From Phormidium tanganyikae FI6-MK23 (lineage in GTDB: Bacteria; Cyanobacteriota; Cyanobacteriia; Leptolyngbyales; Leptolyngbyaceae): DNA of 64,000 nt. The stretch spans positions 475,157 through 539,156 of the forward strand of contig JAHHHU010000001.1 in assembly GCA_019359175.1 (NCBI GenBank), given 5' to 3'. Shown in pieces: positions 26,946 through 34,707 of the stretch (position 1 is the first letter of the stretch; each line of letters opens with the position of its first letter). The position numbers were made by a program, and so were the translations under genes. The notes below the pieces were generated by a model. The model made no database searches. It was given only the letters and a program-made list of their open reading frames with translations, and was not told where the DNA came from.

Positions 26946-28039
26946 ATGAATTCAGCTTTAGTCCTGCGACAGAACACTTTATGGCTGATTACGATCGCTT
27001 GTACGATCTCGATCGGTAGCCTTTATTACAATCAGCCTTTGTTAGCGCTGATGAGTACTGATTTGCAGATCTCAGCGGCTGATGTCAGTGCGGTTCCAAC
27101 ATTGACGCAGATTAGCTATGCGATCGGGCTGCTGTTGTTTGTGCCATTGGGCGATCGAGTGGATCGGCGGAAGTTGATTGTGGGATTGAGCGGACTGAAT
27201 GCGATCGCGCTAACTTTGGCAGCGGTGTCACCAGGATTCAATGGATTGCTTGCGGCGAGTTGTGCGATCGGACTCACTGCCGTTGTGCCTCAGTTGCTGA
27301 TTCCGTTTGCGGCACAGTTGGCGGATGCAGAACAGCGCGGGCGAATTGTCGGAACGGTGATGAGCGGATTGCTTATTGGGATTATTCTGGGTCGTGTGGC
27401 AGGTGGGCTAGTGGGCGGAGCATTTGGCTGGCGATCGATCTTTTGGATTGCAGCCGCATTGATGATCATATTGGGAATGGTATTGCTCAAGCAGTTACCT
27501 TTTATGATTCCTTCTACGATCGAAATTCTTACTTTGAATTGTTGCGCTCATTACCTGCGCTATTTGTTGAGCATTCTGTATTAAGACAGAGATCGATCGC
27601 GGGTGCGATCTTATTTGCGTCGTATAGCGGATTCTGGGCGATATTACCTTTTTTGTTAGAACGCCCGCCGTTTGAATTCCACAGCGAGATTGCTGGACTC
27701 TTTGGACTGGTTGGAATGATTAGTGCGACAGCATCTCCGTGGTTGGGACGAATTACCGATCGCACCAGTCCGCGCTTAACATTGAAAATTGCGATCGGGC
27801 TTTTTGTCGCTGCATTACTGATTCTTTTTCAGTTTTACAGCACCTTCTGGGGACTTATTTTAGGCGCAATCTTGCTTGATCTTGGAACGCAAACGGGGCA
27901 AATCTCGAACAAGGCGAAGATCTATAGTTTACCGATCGAACCTCACAATCGCCTCACCACGATTTATATGGTGATCTTTTTCACTGGAGGCGCGATCGGC
28001 TCTTGGCTTTTTGCTTACGGTTGGCGATTCGTGAGTTAA
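26946..28039 (+). pseudogene. MFS transporter with a frameshift
   Basis: Frame 1 (26946 to about 27500) gives the first six helices of a major facilitator protein: SLYYNQPLLALMS, LGDRVDRRKLIVGLSGL (the A-loop motif), GRVAGGLVGGAFGWRSIFW. After LKQLPF the frame is lost. The next frame (about 27500-28039) continues with DRNSYFELLRSLPALF and ASPWLGRITDRTSPRLTL, then three to four more helices and a stop at GWRFVS, short of a normal twelfth helix. Adding one T in the TTTT run near 27500 would restore the join. The C-terminus seems shortened as well. Likely an inactive drug or solute exporter of the DHA1-like branch. Confidence 0.75.
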
Positions 28040-28296
28040 ATACCTAATAAATCGAGGATGTTTTCGTCAATACAATGTGTAATTGCTCTGCGTAATTGCT
28101 CTGTTAGCATTCTTGCAGTAATGCTGATTTAGTATTAGCAAGCACAATCCGTTAGAGTGCTTGCCGATATAACTATTATCTGACGATCTCGATATACAGT
28201 ATACGTCATACCTCCCGTCGCGCTTCTCAACATTCGATTTCGATTCTCGATCGGGCAACACGATCGCGCCGTTTTCCTTGCAATGGACGATTAAAG

Positions 28297-29118
28297 ATGG
28301 AGAAAAATAGCGGTATGTGCAGATTTTTCGGTAGTAAATTTGGCGCATTTGCGTTGTCGCTCTTGCTGAGTTTGAGTCTTCTCATTGGATTTCCAACTCG
28401 TGTGGAAGCCGCAAAAGTTGCAAAAGCGATCGCATTTGATCCCGGTGCAACAGCGGTGAACATAGCAGCAATCTACGAAACGACCCCAACGACTCAAAAA
28501 ACAACGCTTAAATCGCTCAAGAGCCTGAAGGCATTCAAAAAAGTACCAGGATTCACGAGTTCTGCACTGCTGCAAAGCGACGACGGAACGCGCGTGATTG
28601 CACTGTCTCAATGGCAAGATTTGGACAGCTATAAAGCTTTTAAGACTGCGCCTGCAACTGAAGTAACCAAAGAAAGCAAAAAAGAGAAGACTGCCGCGAT
28701 CGCACCGTTACGCACCGTGATTTTTGAAATTGGTAAAGCACAAACGGCACGTGAAGGACTTGTACCGACGGTAAAGGGCAAAGAAGCAATGGTTGAATTC
28801 AGCGAGTTCAAGCTTAAAACGCCGGAAGATCAAGCGAAAGTGATGGCAAACGCTGAAAAGCTGATCCCAGCCACTTTGCTCAAACAACCTGCTCCTCAGT
28901 CCGTTGTGCTTTTGAACAGTACTGATAGTACCGATGTCGCACTCCTAGCAAATTGGAACTGTACTGCTGACTTTGCAGAAGGCGAAAAGCCTGCTGAATT
29001 TGATGCACTTGACACAGAGGTTGCAGGATTAGTCGATGTTGAGCAGCATCTTTACAATGTGGTCAGTATCCTGCCCGCAGAAGTGAAAAAACCAAGCAAA
29101 GAATCAGAAGATTCATAA
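28297..29118 (+). CDS. Secreted antibiotic-biosynthesis-monooxygenase-like (dimeric barrel) protein
   Basis: 273 aa. Signal peptide: ALSLLLSLSLLIGFPTRVEA with probable cleavage before AK. It contains two weakly similar alpha-beta repeats. One is PGFTSSALLQSDDGTRVIALSQWQDLDSYKAF, the typical ABM-domain pattern; the second has QSVVLLNSTDSTDVALLANW. Many Ala/Lys residues and an acidic tail. ABM folds hold small reactive or metal-bound ligands; no catalytic residues can be named. First of three co-directional genes (with YoaK-like and LTPEQ genes). Confidence 0.75.
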   Translation: MEKNSGMCRFFGSKFGAFALSLLLSLSLLIGFPTRVEAAKVAKAIAFDPGATAVNIAAIYETTPTTQKTTLKSLKSLKAFKKVPGFTSSALLQSDDGTRVIALSQWQDLDSYKAFKTAPATEVTKESKKEKTAAIAPLRTVIFEIGKAQTAREGLVPTVKGKEAMVEFSEFKLKTPEDQAKVMANAEKLIPATLLKQPAPQSVVLLNSTDSTDVALLANWNCTADFAEGEKPAEFDALDTEVAGLVDVEQHLYNVVSILPAEVKKPSKESEDS

Positions 29119-29202
29119 GGTTTGCCTTGACGATCGAAGCTTCATCAATCGTTTCTGTCCGTACCCAAGCTCCGTTTTTCCTTACATCCGGGAGATTCTC
29201 CT

Positions 29203-29985
29203 ATGACTATCAGTCTGCCTGAAAAAGAGCCCTTCAGTCTCAGCGCATTTTTGATTAGTGATGCGCCTGCCCGCTTTTTGCTCAGTTGGGTGGCTGAATT
29301 TGTTGATACGGCTGCATTTATCGTTTTGTTTGGTATCTTTACCGCTCATGTCACTGGAAACATTGCGCTAGCGGGATCAGCCTTTGCGAGTTCCGATCCA
29401 CAAACCACTGTTCTACGGCTTTCGATGTTGCCTACCTTTATGCTTTCGGTGATTGTGACATCATTGCTAGCTCGATTTTCTCGAAAGAAAGGTTGGGCGG
29501 TATTACCTGTTTTACTCAGTGCAGAAGCGATCTCATTAGGAGTGTTCATGGTCGTGGGCTTGCAGTACTCAGCGACCTTGATCATTGAGGGTCAGGACGA
29601 ATTGATTTTCCCAATCGCGGTAACAGGGGTCATTGCGATGGGAATTCAAAATGCTTTGATGAAGGAAGCAGCTTCTTCGTTTACGGGCTATTTTCCGACC
29701 ACGGTGATGACCGGAAACTTCACGCAGTTTACGATCGACCTAGTTCACTATTTCAGCGCGAAACTATCAAAGCAGACTGAGGAAACAAAGGCAGAAGTAG
29801 CAGAGGCAGTTGTGAAAATTAAGCGCACAACGCCCTTGCTGATCGGGTTCTTTTTGGGAGGAACGGGTGCGGCGTATTTTGTTCCATCGGCTGAGTTTTG
29901 GTGTCTATCGATGCCGCTATTGATTGTGAGTCTGTTGGCTGTTGCTGCTTACATTCAAGCGATCGCAAAAACTCAAAATGCTTAA
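29203..29985 (+). CDS. YoaK/DUF1275 family membrane protein
   Basis: 260 aa with about seven hydrophobic segments. Hallmarks are the N-terminal DTAAFIVLFGIFTAHVTGNIALAG and the second-half AMGIQNALMKEA followed by PTTVMTGNFTQFTIDL, with the repeat-like TGN motifs. DUF1275 proteins are uncharacterised, possibly transporters. Spaced 84 bp after the secreted ABM protein and 18 bp before the LTPEQ protein, so probably co-transcribed. Confidence 0.85.
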   Translation: MTISLPEKEPFSLSAFLISDAPARFLLSWVAEFVDTAAFIVLFGIFTAHVTGNIALAGSAFASSDPQTTVLRLSMLPTFMLSVIVTSLLARFSRKKGWAVLPVLLSAEAISLGVFMVVGLQYSATLIIEGQDELIFPIAVTGVIAMGIQNALMKEAASSFTGYFPTTVMTGNFTQFTIDLVHYFSAKLSKQTEETKAEVAEAVVKIKRTTPLLIGFFLGGTGAAYFVPSAEFWCLSMPLLIVSLLAVAAYIQAIAKTQNA

Positions 29986-30003
29986 AAAGCGAGGTAATTG
30001 ACA

Positions 30004-30456
30004 ATGAAACGAACTTTAGTGACAGTATTTGCTTGTTTGATGTTGGTGATGGGGTTTACAGTAGCTTCAACCTCAGTTGCTTTGGCAGCAGTGGAAGCTC
30101 CCGCAGCGACGGCTGATCCGTTTGCTGAATTGAAAGCGAAAATTGTGCCCGAACTAGAGAGCATTTTGACTCCAGAGCAGCGGACTCAGTTTGAAGATGC
30201 GATCGCAAATGGTACAAATGTGAAAAAAGCGTTTAAGTCGATCGCGCTGACTCCAGAGCAAAAAGGCAAAGTGGGGATGATGATGAAGTCGGTTCCCAAG
30301 GATGTGTTTACGTCGCTAACGCCAGAGCAAAAACGTGAACTGTTTATGCAGAAGAAGGATTTCTTTATGGCAAGCGGTAAGTCGAAAGCAGAAGCAGCGA
30401 TAAAAACGGTAGAAACGAAAGTAACAGACGCAATGAAGGCAGTGGGGGCAGAGTAG
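30004..30456 (+). CDS. Secreted LTPEQ-repeat protein, CpxP/Spy-like
   Basis: 150-aa exported protein. Signal peptide MKRTLVTVFACLMLVMGFT ... SVALAAVEA. The mature part has three TPEQ repeats (ILTPEQRTQFEDA, ALTPEQKGKVGMM, SLTPEQKRELFMQ) spaced about 35 residues. Such LTxxQ-type helical proteins (Spy, CpxP) act as periplasmic chaperones or stress sensors. RBS GAGG is upstream of ATG 30004. The function is inferred from repeat pattern only. Confidence 0.75.
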   Translation: MKRTLVTVFACLMLVMGFTVASTSVALAAVEAPAATADPFAELKAKIVPELESILTPEQRTQFEDAIANGTNVKKAFKSIALTPEQKGKVGMMMKSVPKDVFTSLTPEQKRELFMQKKDFFMASGKSKAEAAIKTVETKVTDAMKAVGAE

Positions 30457-30474
30457 AAAATACGACAGGCTTCA

Positions 30475-30510
30475 ATCGCTCTAGACGTGCTTTTTTACGT
30501 TTAGAGCGAT
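30475..30510. terminator. Strong hairpin between convergent genes
   Basis: ATCGCTCTAGACGT (30475-30488) and ACGTTTAGAGCGAT (30497-30510) form a long stem with a T-rich loop (GCTTTTTT). No clear T-tail. Likely a bidirectional stop between the secreted-protein operon and the glycosyltransferase. Confidence 0.5.
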
Positions 30511-30570
30511 CGCGCCTTTAAAGCTGGTTATCCGTAATACGGCTTCCTAGCAATGTTCGTTGATTTGTAG

Positions 30571-31575
30571 CTACTCTTTCTTCCCTACCACTTCACGAAT
30601 TCGATAGATTGGGCGACCCTGAGACTCGTGATAAGTTCGCATCGAGATTTCAGCTAGCAGTCCGAAACTAAAAAGGTTCAACCCTGCAAGAAATAAAACA
30701 ACCGCGAGAATTAAAAGCGGGCGTTGTCCAATCTCTTCACCAAAACCGAGCTTCAAAATTGCTAGATAAAGCCCGATCGACAATCCTGATAGCAGCGACA
30801 GTAAGCCAAACAACCCGAAAACGTGCATCGGACGAGTGAGAAACTTCCGCATAAACGAAACGGTTAGCAGATCCATCACGACGCGAAACGTGCGATCGAG
30901 TCCATATTTACTTTTGCCGAACTGCCGTGAGTGATGCTTAACGGGAATCTCTGCGATTCGTGCGCCTTCGATAAATGCTAATGCAGGTAAAAAGCGATGC
31001 AGTTCACCGTAGAGGTTCATATCTGCGACGAGTTCGGATCGATAAGCTTTCAGCGAACAACCGTAATCGTGTAATCGGACTCCAGTGACTTGTCCAATCA
31101 GCCAGTTTGCAATTTTAGAAGGTAGAACGCGCGTCAGGGAAGCATCTTGTCGATTTTTGCGCCAACCGCTGACCAGATCGTATCCTTCGTCTAGTTTTTC
31201 GAGTAAGACTGGAATATCACTCGGATCGTTTTGCAGATCGCCATCGAGCGTGATGATTACTTTCCCGATCGCTTGACTAAATCCGGCTGCCATCGCGGGA
31301 GTTTGCCCATAATTGCGCCGCAGGATCACCGCTTTCAAATCATCGCGGATCTGCGCCTGTTGTTTGAGTAGGGCATCTGAACCATCGCGAGAACCATCAT
31401 CGACACAGATGATTTCGTAGCTCAGAGCGGCATTTCTTAAACTCGTTGCGATCGCGTCGATCAAGCTTGGAATACTTTCGACTTCGTTGTAAATCGGAAC
31501 TACGATCGAGACATCGGGCGCAACGGTCGAAGCAAGCGCGGTCGACACTCCGCTAGGAATATAGGGCGAGTTCAT
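30571..31575 (-). CDS. GT2 glycosyltransferase (dolichol-phosphate-mannose-synthase-like)
   Basis: 334 aa. N-terminal GT-A domain: VSIVVPIYNEVESIP, CVDDGSRDGSDAL, NYGQTPAMAAGFSQA, LDGDLQNDPSDIP (DxD-type metal site), RKNRQDASLTRVLPS. The C-terminus has two membrane helices (HVFGLFGLLSLLSGLSIGLYL and LLILAVVLFLAGLNLFSFGLL). Family members move a sugar onto a lipid phosphate carrier, the first step of many glycolipid or cell-wall decorations. GtrB/ArnC-like. Monocistronic. Confidence 0.92.
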   Translation of the reverse strand: MNSPYIPSGVSTALASTVAPDVSIVVPIYNEVESIPSLIDAIATSLRNAALSYEIICVDDGSRDGSDALLKQQAQIRDDLKAVILRRNYGQTPAMAAGFSQAIGKVIITLDGDLQNDPSDIPVLLEKLDEGYDLVSGWRKNRQDASLTRVLPSKIANWLIGQVTGVRLHDYGCSLKAYRSELVADMNLYGELHRFLPALAFIEGARIAEIPVKHHSRQFGKSKYGLDRTFRVVMDLLTVSFMRKFLTRPMHVFGLFGLLSLLSGLSIGLYLAILKLGFGEEIGQRPLLILAVVLFLAGLNLFSFGLLAEISMRTYHESQGRPIYRIREVVGKKE

Positions 31576-31641
31576 GAACGGTGAAGAATCTAAACGATTG
31601 GCAAGATTTAGCTTAGGGCATTTGGGCGAGTTTTAGCGCAA

Positions 31642-32124
31642 TTATGTTGCGGGTTTGTCTTGTGCAATCGCGCCAATTGTTCCTTTTACGGCTCGAAGAT
31701 AATTGCTGGGAGCCAATAGAATCTGCAATCCTCGCATTCCAGCCGAGATCGATATGATGTCAAATAGTTCGATCAGTTCATCGACGTAAACGGGGTAGTC
31801 TTTTTTGCAAGCGAGAGCCGTGACACCACCGCGAATGTATCCGGTGAGCGGTTGGACTTCTTTGAGTGGAACGGTTTCGATTTTACGATCGCCTGATAGT
31901 TTCGCTAATGCTTTGAGGTCAAGCTGCATATTCCCGCCGATCACTGCTAGACAAATGCCGTTTTTGTCTCCCCGCGCGACTAACGTTTTGAAAACTTGTT
32001 CAGGTGGAAGTCCGATTTTTTCGGCAACTGATTCTGCTGCCAGATTGTCTGGATCGACTTCGTATTCTCTCAGTTCGTAAGAGATTTCTAAGTTATCTAA
32101 GACGCGAACTGCATTCGTTTTCAT
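31642..32124 (-). CDS. ybaK: Cys-tRNA(Pro) deacylase YbaK
   Basis: 160-aa trans-editing protein that hydrolyses mischarged Cys-tRNA(Pro). Features: MKTNAVRVLDNLEISYELREYE, AAESVAEKIGLPPEQVFKTLVAR, the catalytic-lysine KALAKLSGDRKIE and the GYIRGGVTALACKKDYPVYVDE loop. The first 39 bp of the gene are repeated, imperfectly, at 32424-32462, right after dinB. Confidence 0.92.
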   Translation of the reverse strand: MKTNAVRVLDNLEISYELREYEVDPDNLAAESVAEKIGLPPEQVFKTLVARGDKNGICLAVIGGNMQLDLKALAKLSGDRKIETVPLKEVQPLTGYIRGGVTALACKKDYPVYVDELIELFDIISISAGMRGLQILLAPSNYLRAVKGTIGAIAQDKPAT

Positions 32125-32159
32125 CTATCCTGACCTGCCTGATACAAAGGTGAATCGCG

Positions 32160-32393
32160 CTATGAATCTTCAGCCGCGATCGCTGCATCTATTTCGTCTG
32201 AGTGCTGGGCGTAGTAGGTGTGAGCGGCTTTCAGATCGTCTTTGGTCAACTGAGGATAATCGCTGAGTAAGTTGAGATCTGAGCATCCTTGTGAGTGTAG
32301 AGCGATTAATTTCCAGACGGGGATTTGCGTCCGACCGATGCAAGCGGCTCCATTACAGATGCCTGGAGTCTTTCTAATTTTTGTCGTTGCCAT
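32160..32393 (-). CDS. DUF433 protein
   Basis: 77 aa: KTPGICNGAACIGRTQIPVWKLIALHS and GCSDLNLLSDYPQLTKDDLKAAHTYYAQH, the core of DUF433, a winged-helix protein often paired with a DUF5615 toxin in cyanobacteria. No such toxin follows here, so this is an orphan antitoxin-type gene. It lies between two copies of the ybaK 5' end, suggesting arrival by insertion or duplication. Confidence 0.85.
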   Translation of the reverse strand: MATTKIRKTPGICNGAACIGRTQIPVWKLIALHSQGCSDLNLLSDYPQLTKDDLKAAHTYYAQHSDEIDAAIAAEDS

Positions 32394-32423
32394 ATCGCAC
32401 GTTAGAAGTGGGTTATGGTTTCA

Positions 32424-32462
32424 TTCTAAGTTATCTAAACTGCGAACCGCATTCGTTCTCAT
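32424..32462 (-). repeat. Duplicated first 39 bp of ybaK
   Basis: Reads MRTNAVRSLDNLE then stop, against MKTNAVRVLDNLE in the intact gene (34 of 39 bases match by eye). Its ATG overlaps the dinB stop codon as ATGA, as if ybaK once directly followed dinB. Confidence 0.8.
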
Positions 32463-32956
32463 AGCGTTGGCATGTAGGGAAGATCGGTGACTCCAGGAGC
32501 ATATCCAAGCTGGTTTAAGAGTGTCGTGAGTTGTCCGCGATGGTGCGTTTGATGATTGAAAAAGTGAGTGACTAATAGCCATGCGGGACGAGTCACGGTT
32601 TTAGTGGGGGTAGTGACTGTGGTGTAGGTGAAAGGAGCATCAAGCCAGCCGGGAGAAAGCTGACTTGCCCAGGTGAGAATTTCTTGATCCGTTCGATCGC
32701 GTTCTTGCCGCAATTGTTCGAAGTCCGAATACAAGGATTGATCGAGCTTTGCAGCAAAGGGATTTTGAGTAAAGCGACCGAGCCAAATACGATCGCCCAC
32801 TAAAATATGATTCAGCGTTCCATCGATCGACTTAAAGAAAGCACCTAAGTCTTCGTTGCGTTTCGCGTTAGGAATTTCAGCACAAATGGTATAAATCTTT
32901 TGATTCATCCAGTAATTGTATTTTGCCATCGTTGTGCAATAATTTGTGCTGCTCAT
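32459..32956 (-). CDS. DinB-family protein
   Basis: 165-aa four-helix-bundle protein of the DinB/YfiT type: MAKYNYWMNQKIYTIC, DGTLNHILVGDRIWLGRF with the first metal histidine, and the C-terminal HFFNHQTHHRGQLTTLLNQLG that supplies the other two. DinB proteins bind a metal and often act as thiol-dependent transferases. Operon partner: the small gene at 32966, only nine bp upstream. Confidence 0.88.
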   Translation of the reverse strand: MSSTNYCTTMAKYNYWMNQKIYTICAEIPNAKRNEDLGAFFKSIDGTLNHILVGDRIWLGRFTQNPFAAKLDQSLYSDFEQLRQERDRTDQEILTWASQLSPGWLDAPFTYTTVTTPTKTVTRPAWLLVTHFFNHQTHHRGQLTTLLNQLGYAPGVTDLPYMPTL

Positions 32957-32965
32957 TTGGGTTCC

Positions 32966-33157
32966 TTAGCGATAATGTTGCTGATCAAGCCACATTCTAA
33001 CTTCCTGCTCAGTTCCGAATTCGTTGTGCTTATCTGCTTGCGGATTATAGATTTGATAATACCAATTTCCTTGAGCATCACATCGATGATTAATTTTGGG
33101 TTCACTGTTGCAGGAACCTTGAGCGACCACAACATTCCAGAAGCGATTGAATTTCAT
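32966..33157 (-). CDS. Hypothetical small protein upstream of dinB
   Basis: 63 aa from ATG 33157 (MKFNRFWNVVVAQGSC), with a C-terminal GNWYYQIYNPQADKHNEFGTEQEV pattern that resembles short cyanobacterial proteins with one beta-hairpin. I cannot name it. A longer start exists but adds only unrelated basic residues. Confidence 0.6.
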   Translation of the reverse strand: MKFNRFWNVVVAQGSCNSEPKINHRCDAQGNWYYQIYNPQADKHNEFGTEQEVRMWLDQQHYR

Positions 33158-33264
33158 AATTTGTGATTTTGAGCGATAGATTAATTTTCTTCTCGATCGC
33201 TCAACCAAACCAGAGACAGTTCGCCTAAATTGTAATGGTTACAGTTTGATTTCCTAAAACTGTT

Positions 33265-34707
33265 ATGCTCAAAAACTCCGCTAACTGTGCTTCTAGTTTG
33301 TATGAACAAGTTGCCGATCGCATTCGTGCCCTAATTCACGAAGGAACCTTACGACCGGGCGATCGCCTACCGTCTGTGCGAAAGCTCCATCAGCAATTTT
33401 CTGTCAGCATTTCAACTGTTCTAGAAGCATATCGACTGTTGGAAGATCAAGGCTGGATCGGAGCGCGTCCGCAATCGGGATACTATGTCAAACCGTTGAT
33501 GAGCCGCGCAGAACCGAAACCATCTGCCTCGCTCAAACATGATTTTCCGGTTGATGTTTCCCTTGCGTTTCGGGTCAGTTCAGAGATGCGCGATCGAAAA
33601 AATATTGATTTAGGTCACGCAATTCCGGGACTCGATCTTTTACCGATCGCATCGCTCAACCGTATCGCCAATCGGATTGTTCGAGAGCAACCCACTGCAC
33701 TCCATTCCTACAATGCGCCGAACGGATCAGAAGTGTTGCGGCACGAAGTCGCACGTCGATCGATTGAAGCAGGTTGTGCATTCTCGCCGAATGATTTAAT
33801 CATTACCAATGGTGCAACCGAAGCGATTCATTTAGCATTACGCGCAGTGACTCAGCCAGGAGATATTATTGCGATCGAGTCTCCGACTTACTACGGATTT
33901 CTAGAAATTCTAGAATCGCTGCATCTCAAAGCGTTAGAGATTCCAACGGAACCCAAAGAAGGAATCTTATTAGAGCCGTTAGAATCTGCGCTAAAGCATC
34001 GCAAAATTGCAGCGTGTTTGATTGTCTCAAACTTTAGCAATCCGTTGGGAAGTTGTATGAGCGATCGTAAAAAACAACAGCTTGTAGAGTTGCTCAATCG
34101 GTTCGATGTGCCGTTGATCGAAGATGATGTGTACGGAGAGCTATATTTCTCAAATGTTCGCCCAAAAGCGATAAAAGCATTTGATACGGAAGAGCGCGTT
34201 TTGTACTGTTCGTCGGTGAGTAAAACGCTGTCTCCTGGTTTGCGCGTGGGTTGGTGTGCCGCAGGACGATACCAGATCAAAGTTGAACGATTGAAAATGG
34301 CAATGAATTGGACAACTGCGACCGTGCCTCAACTAACGGTTGCAGAGTTCTTATCGAATGGCGGATGCGATCGACATTTTCGGCAAATTCGGCGATCATA
34401 TCAAACTCAAATGATCCAAATGACTCAGGCAATTTGTGATGAATTTCCTGCCGATACTAAGGTGACTCAGCCGAGTGGTGGTCAGGTATTGTGGTTAGAG
34501 TTACCGATCGAGTTTGATGCGATTCAGCTTTACAGAATTGCATTACAGCATCAAATTAGCGTTGCTCCGGGGATGATGTTCTCACCGACCGGAGCTTACC
34601 GGAACTGTTTACGATTAAATTGTGGATTGCCTTGGTCAACAGAAATCGAAATTGCAATGCAAATACTCGGACGATTGACAAAAGAATTGATTAACGACGC
34701 TGGCTGA
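33265..34707 (+). CDS. MocR-type GntR regulator with aminotransferase domain
   Basis: 480 aa. An N-terminal winged helix (YEQVADRIRALIHEGTLRPGDRLPSVRKL, VSISTVLEAYRLLEDQG) is fused to a class I aminotransferase-like domain. The latter carries TNGATEAIHLALRAV, ESPTYYGFLEIL, SNFSNPLGSCMS, IEDDVYGELYF and the PLP lysine in CSSVSKTLSPGLRVGWCAAG. MocR regulators sense PLP or amino-acid derivatives; their target is often a neighbour. Here the divergent neighbours are a small hypothetical/dinB operon. The 3' end overlaps the AAA gene by 17 bp tail to tail. Confidence 0.93.
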   Translation: MLKNSANCASSLYEQVADRIRALIHEGTLRPGDRLPSVRKLHQQFSVSISTVLEAYRLLEDQGWIGARPQSGYYVKPLMSRAEPKPSASLKHDFPVDVSLAFRVSSEMRDRKNIDLGHAIPGLDLLPIASLNRIANRIVREQPTALHSYNAPNGSEVLRHEVARRSIEAGCAFSPNDLIITNGATEAIHLALRAVTQPGDIIAIESPTYYGFLEILESLHLKALEIPTEPKEGILLEPLESALKHRKIAACLIVSNFSNPLGSCMSDRKKQQLVELLNRFDVPLIEDDVYGELYFSNVRPKAIKAFDTEERVLYCSSVSKTLSPGLRVGWCAAGRYQIKVERLKMAMNWTTATVPQLTVAEFLSNGGCDRHFRQIRRSYQTQMIQMTQAICDEFPADTKVTQPSGGQVLWLELPIEFDAIQLYRIALQHQISVAPGMMFSPTGAYRNCLRLNCGLPWSTEIEIAMQILGRLTKELINDAG

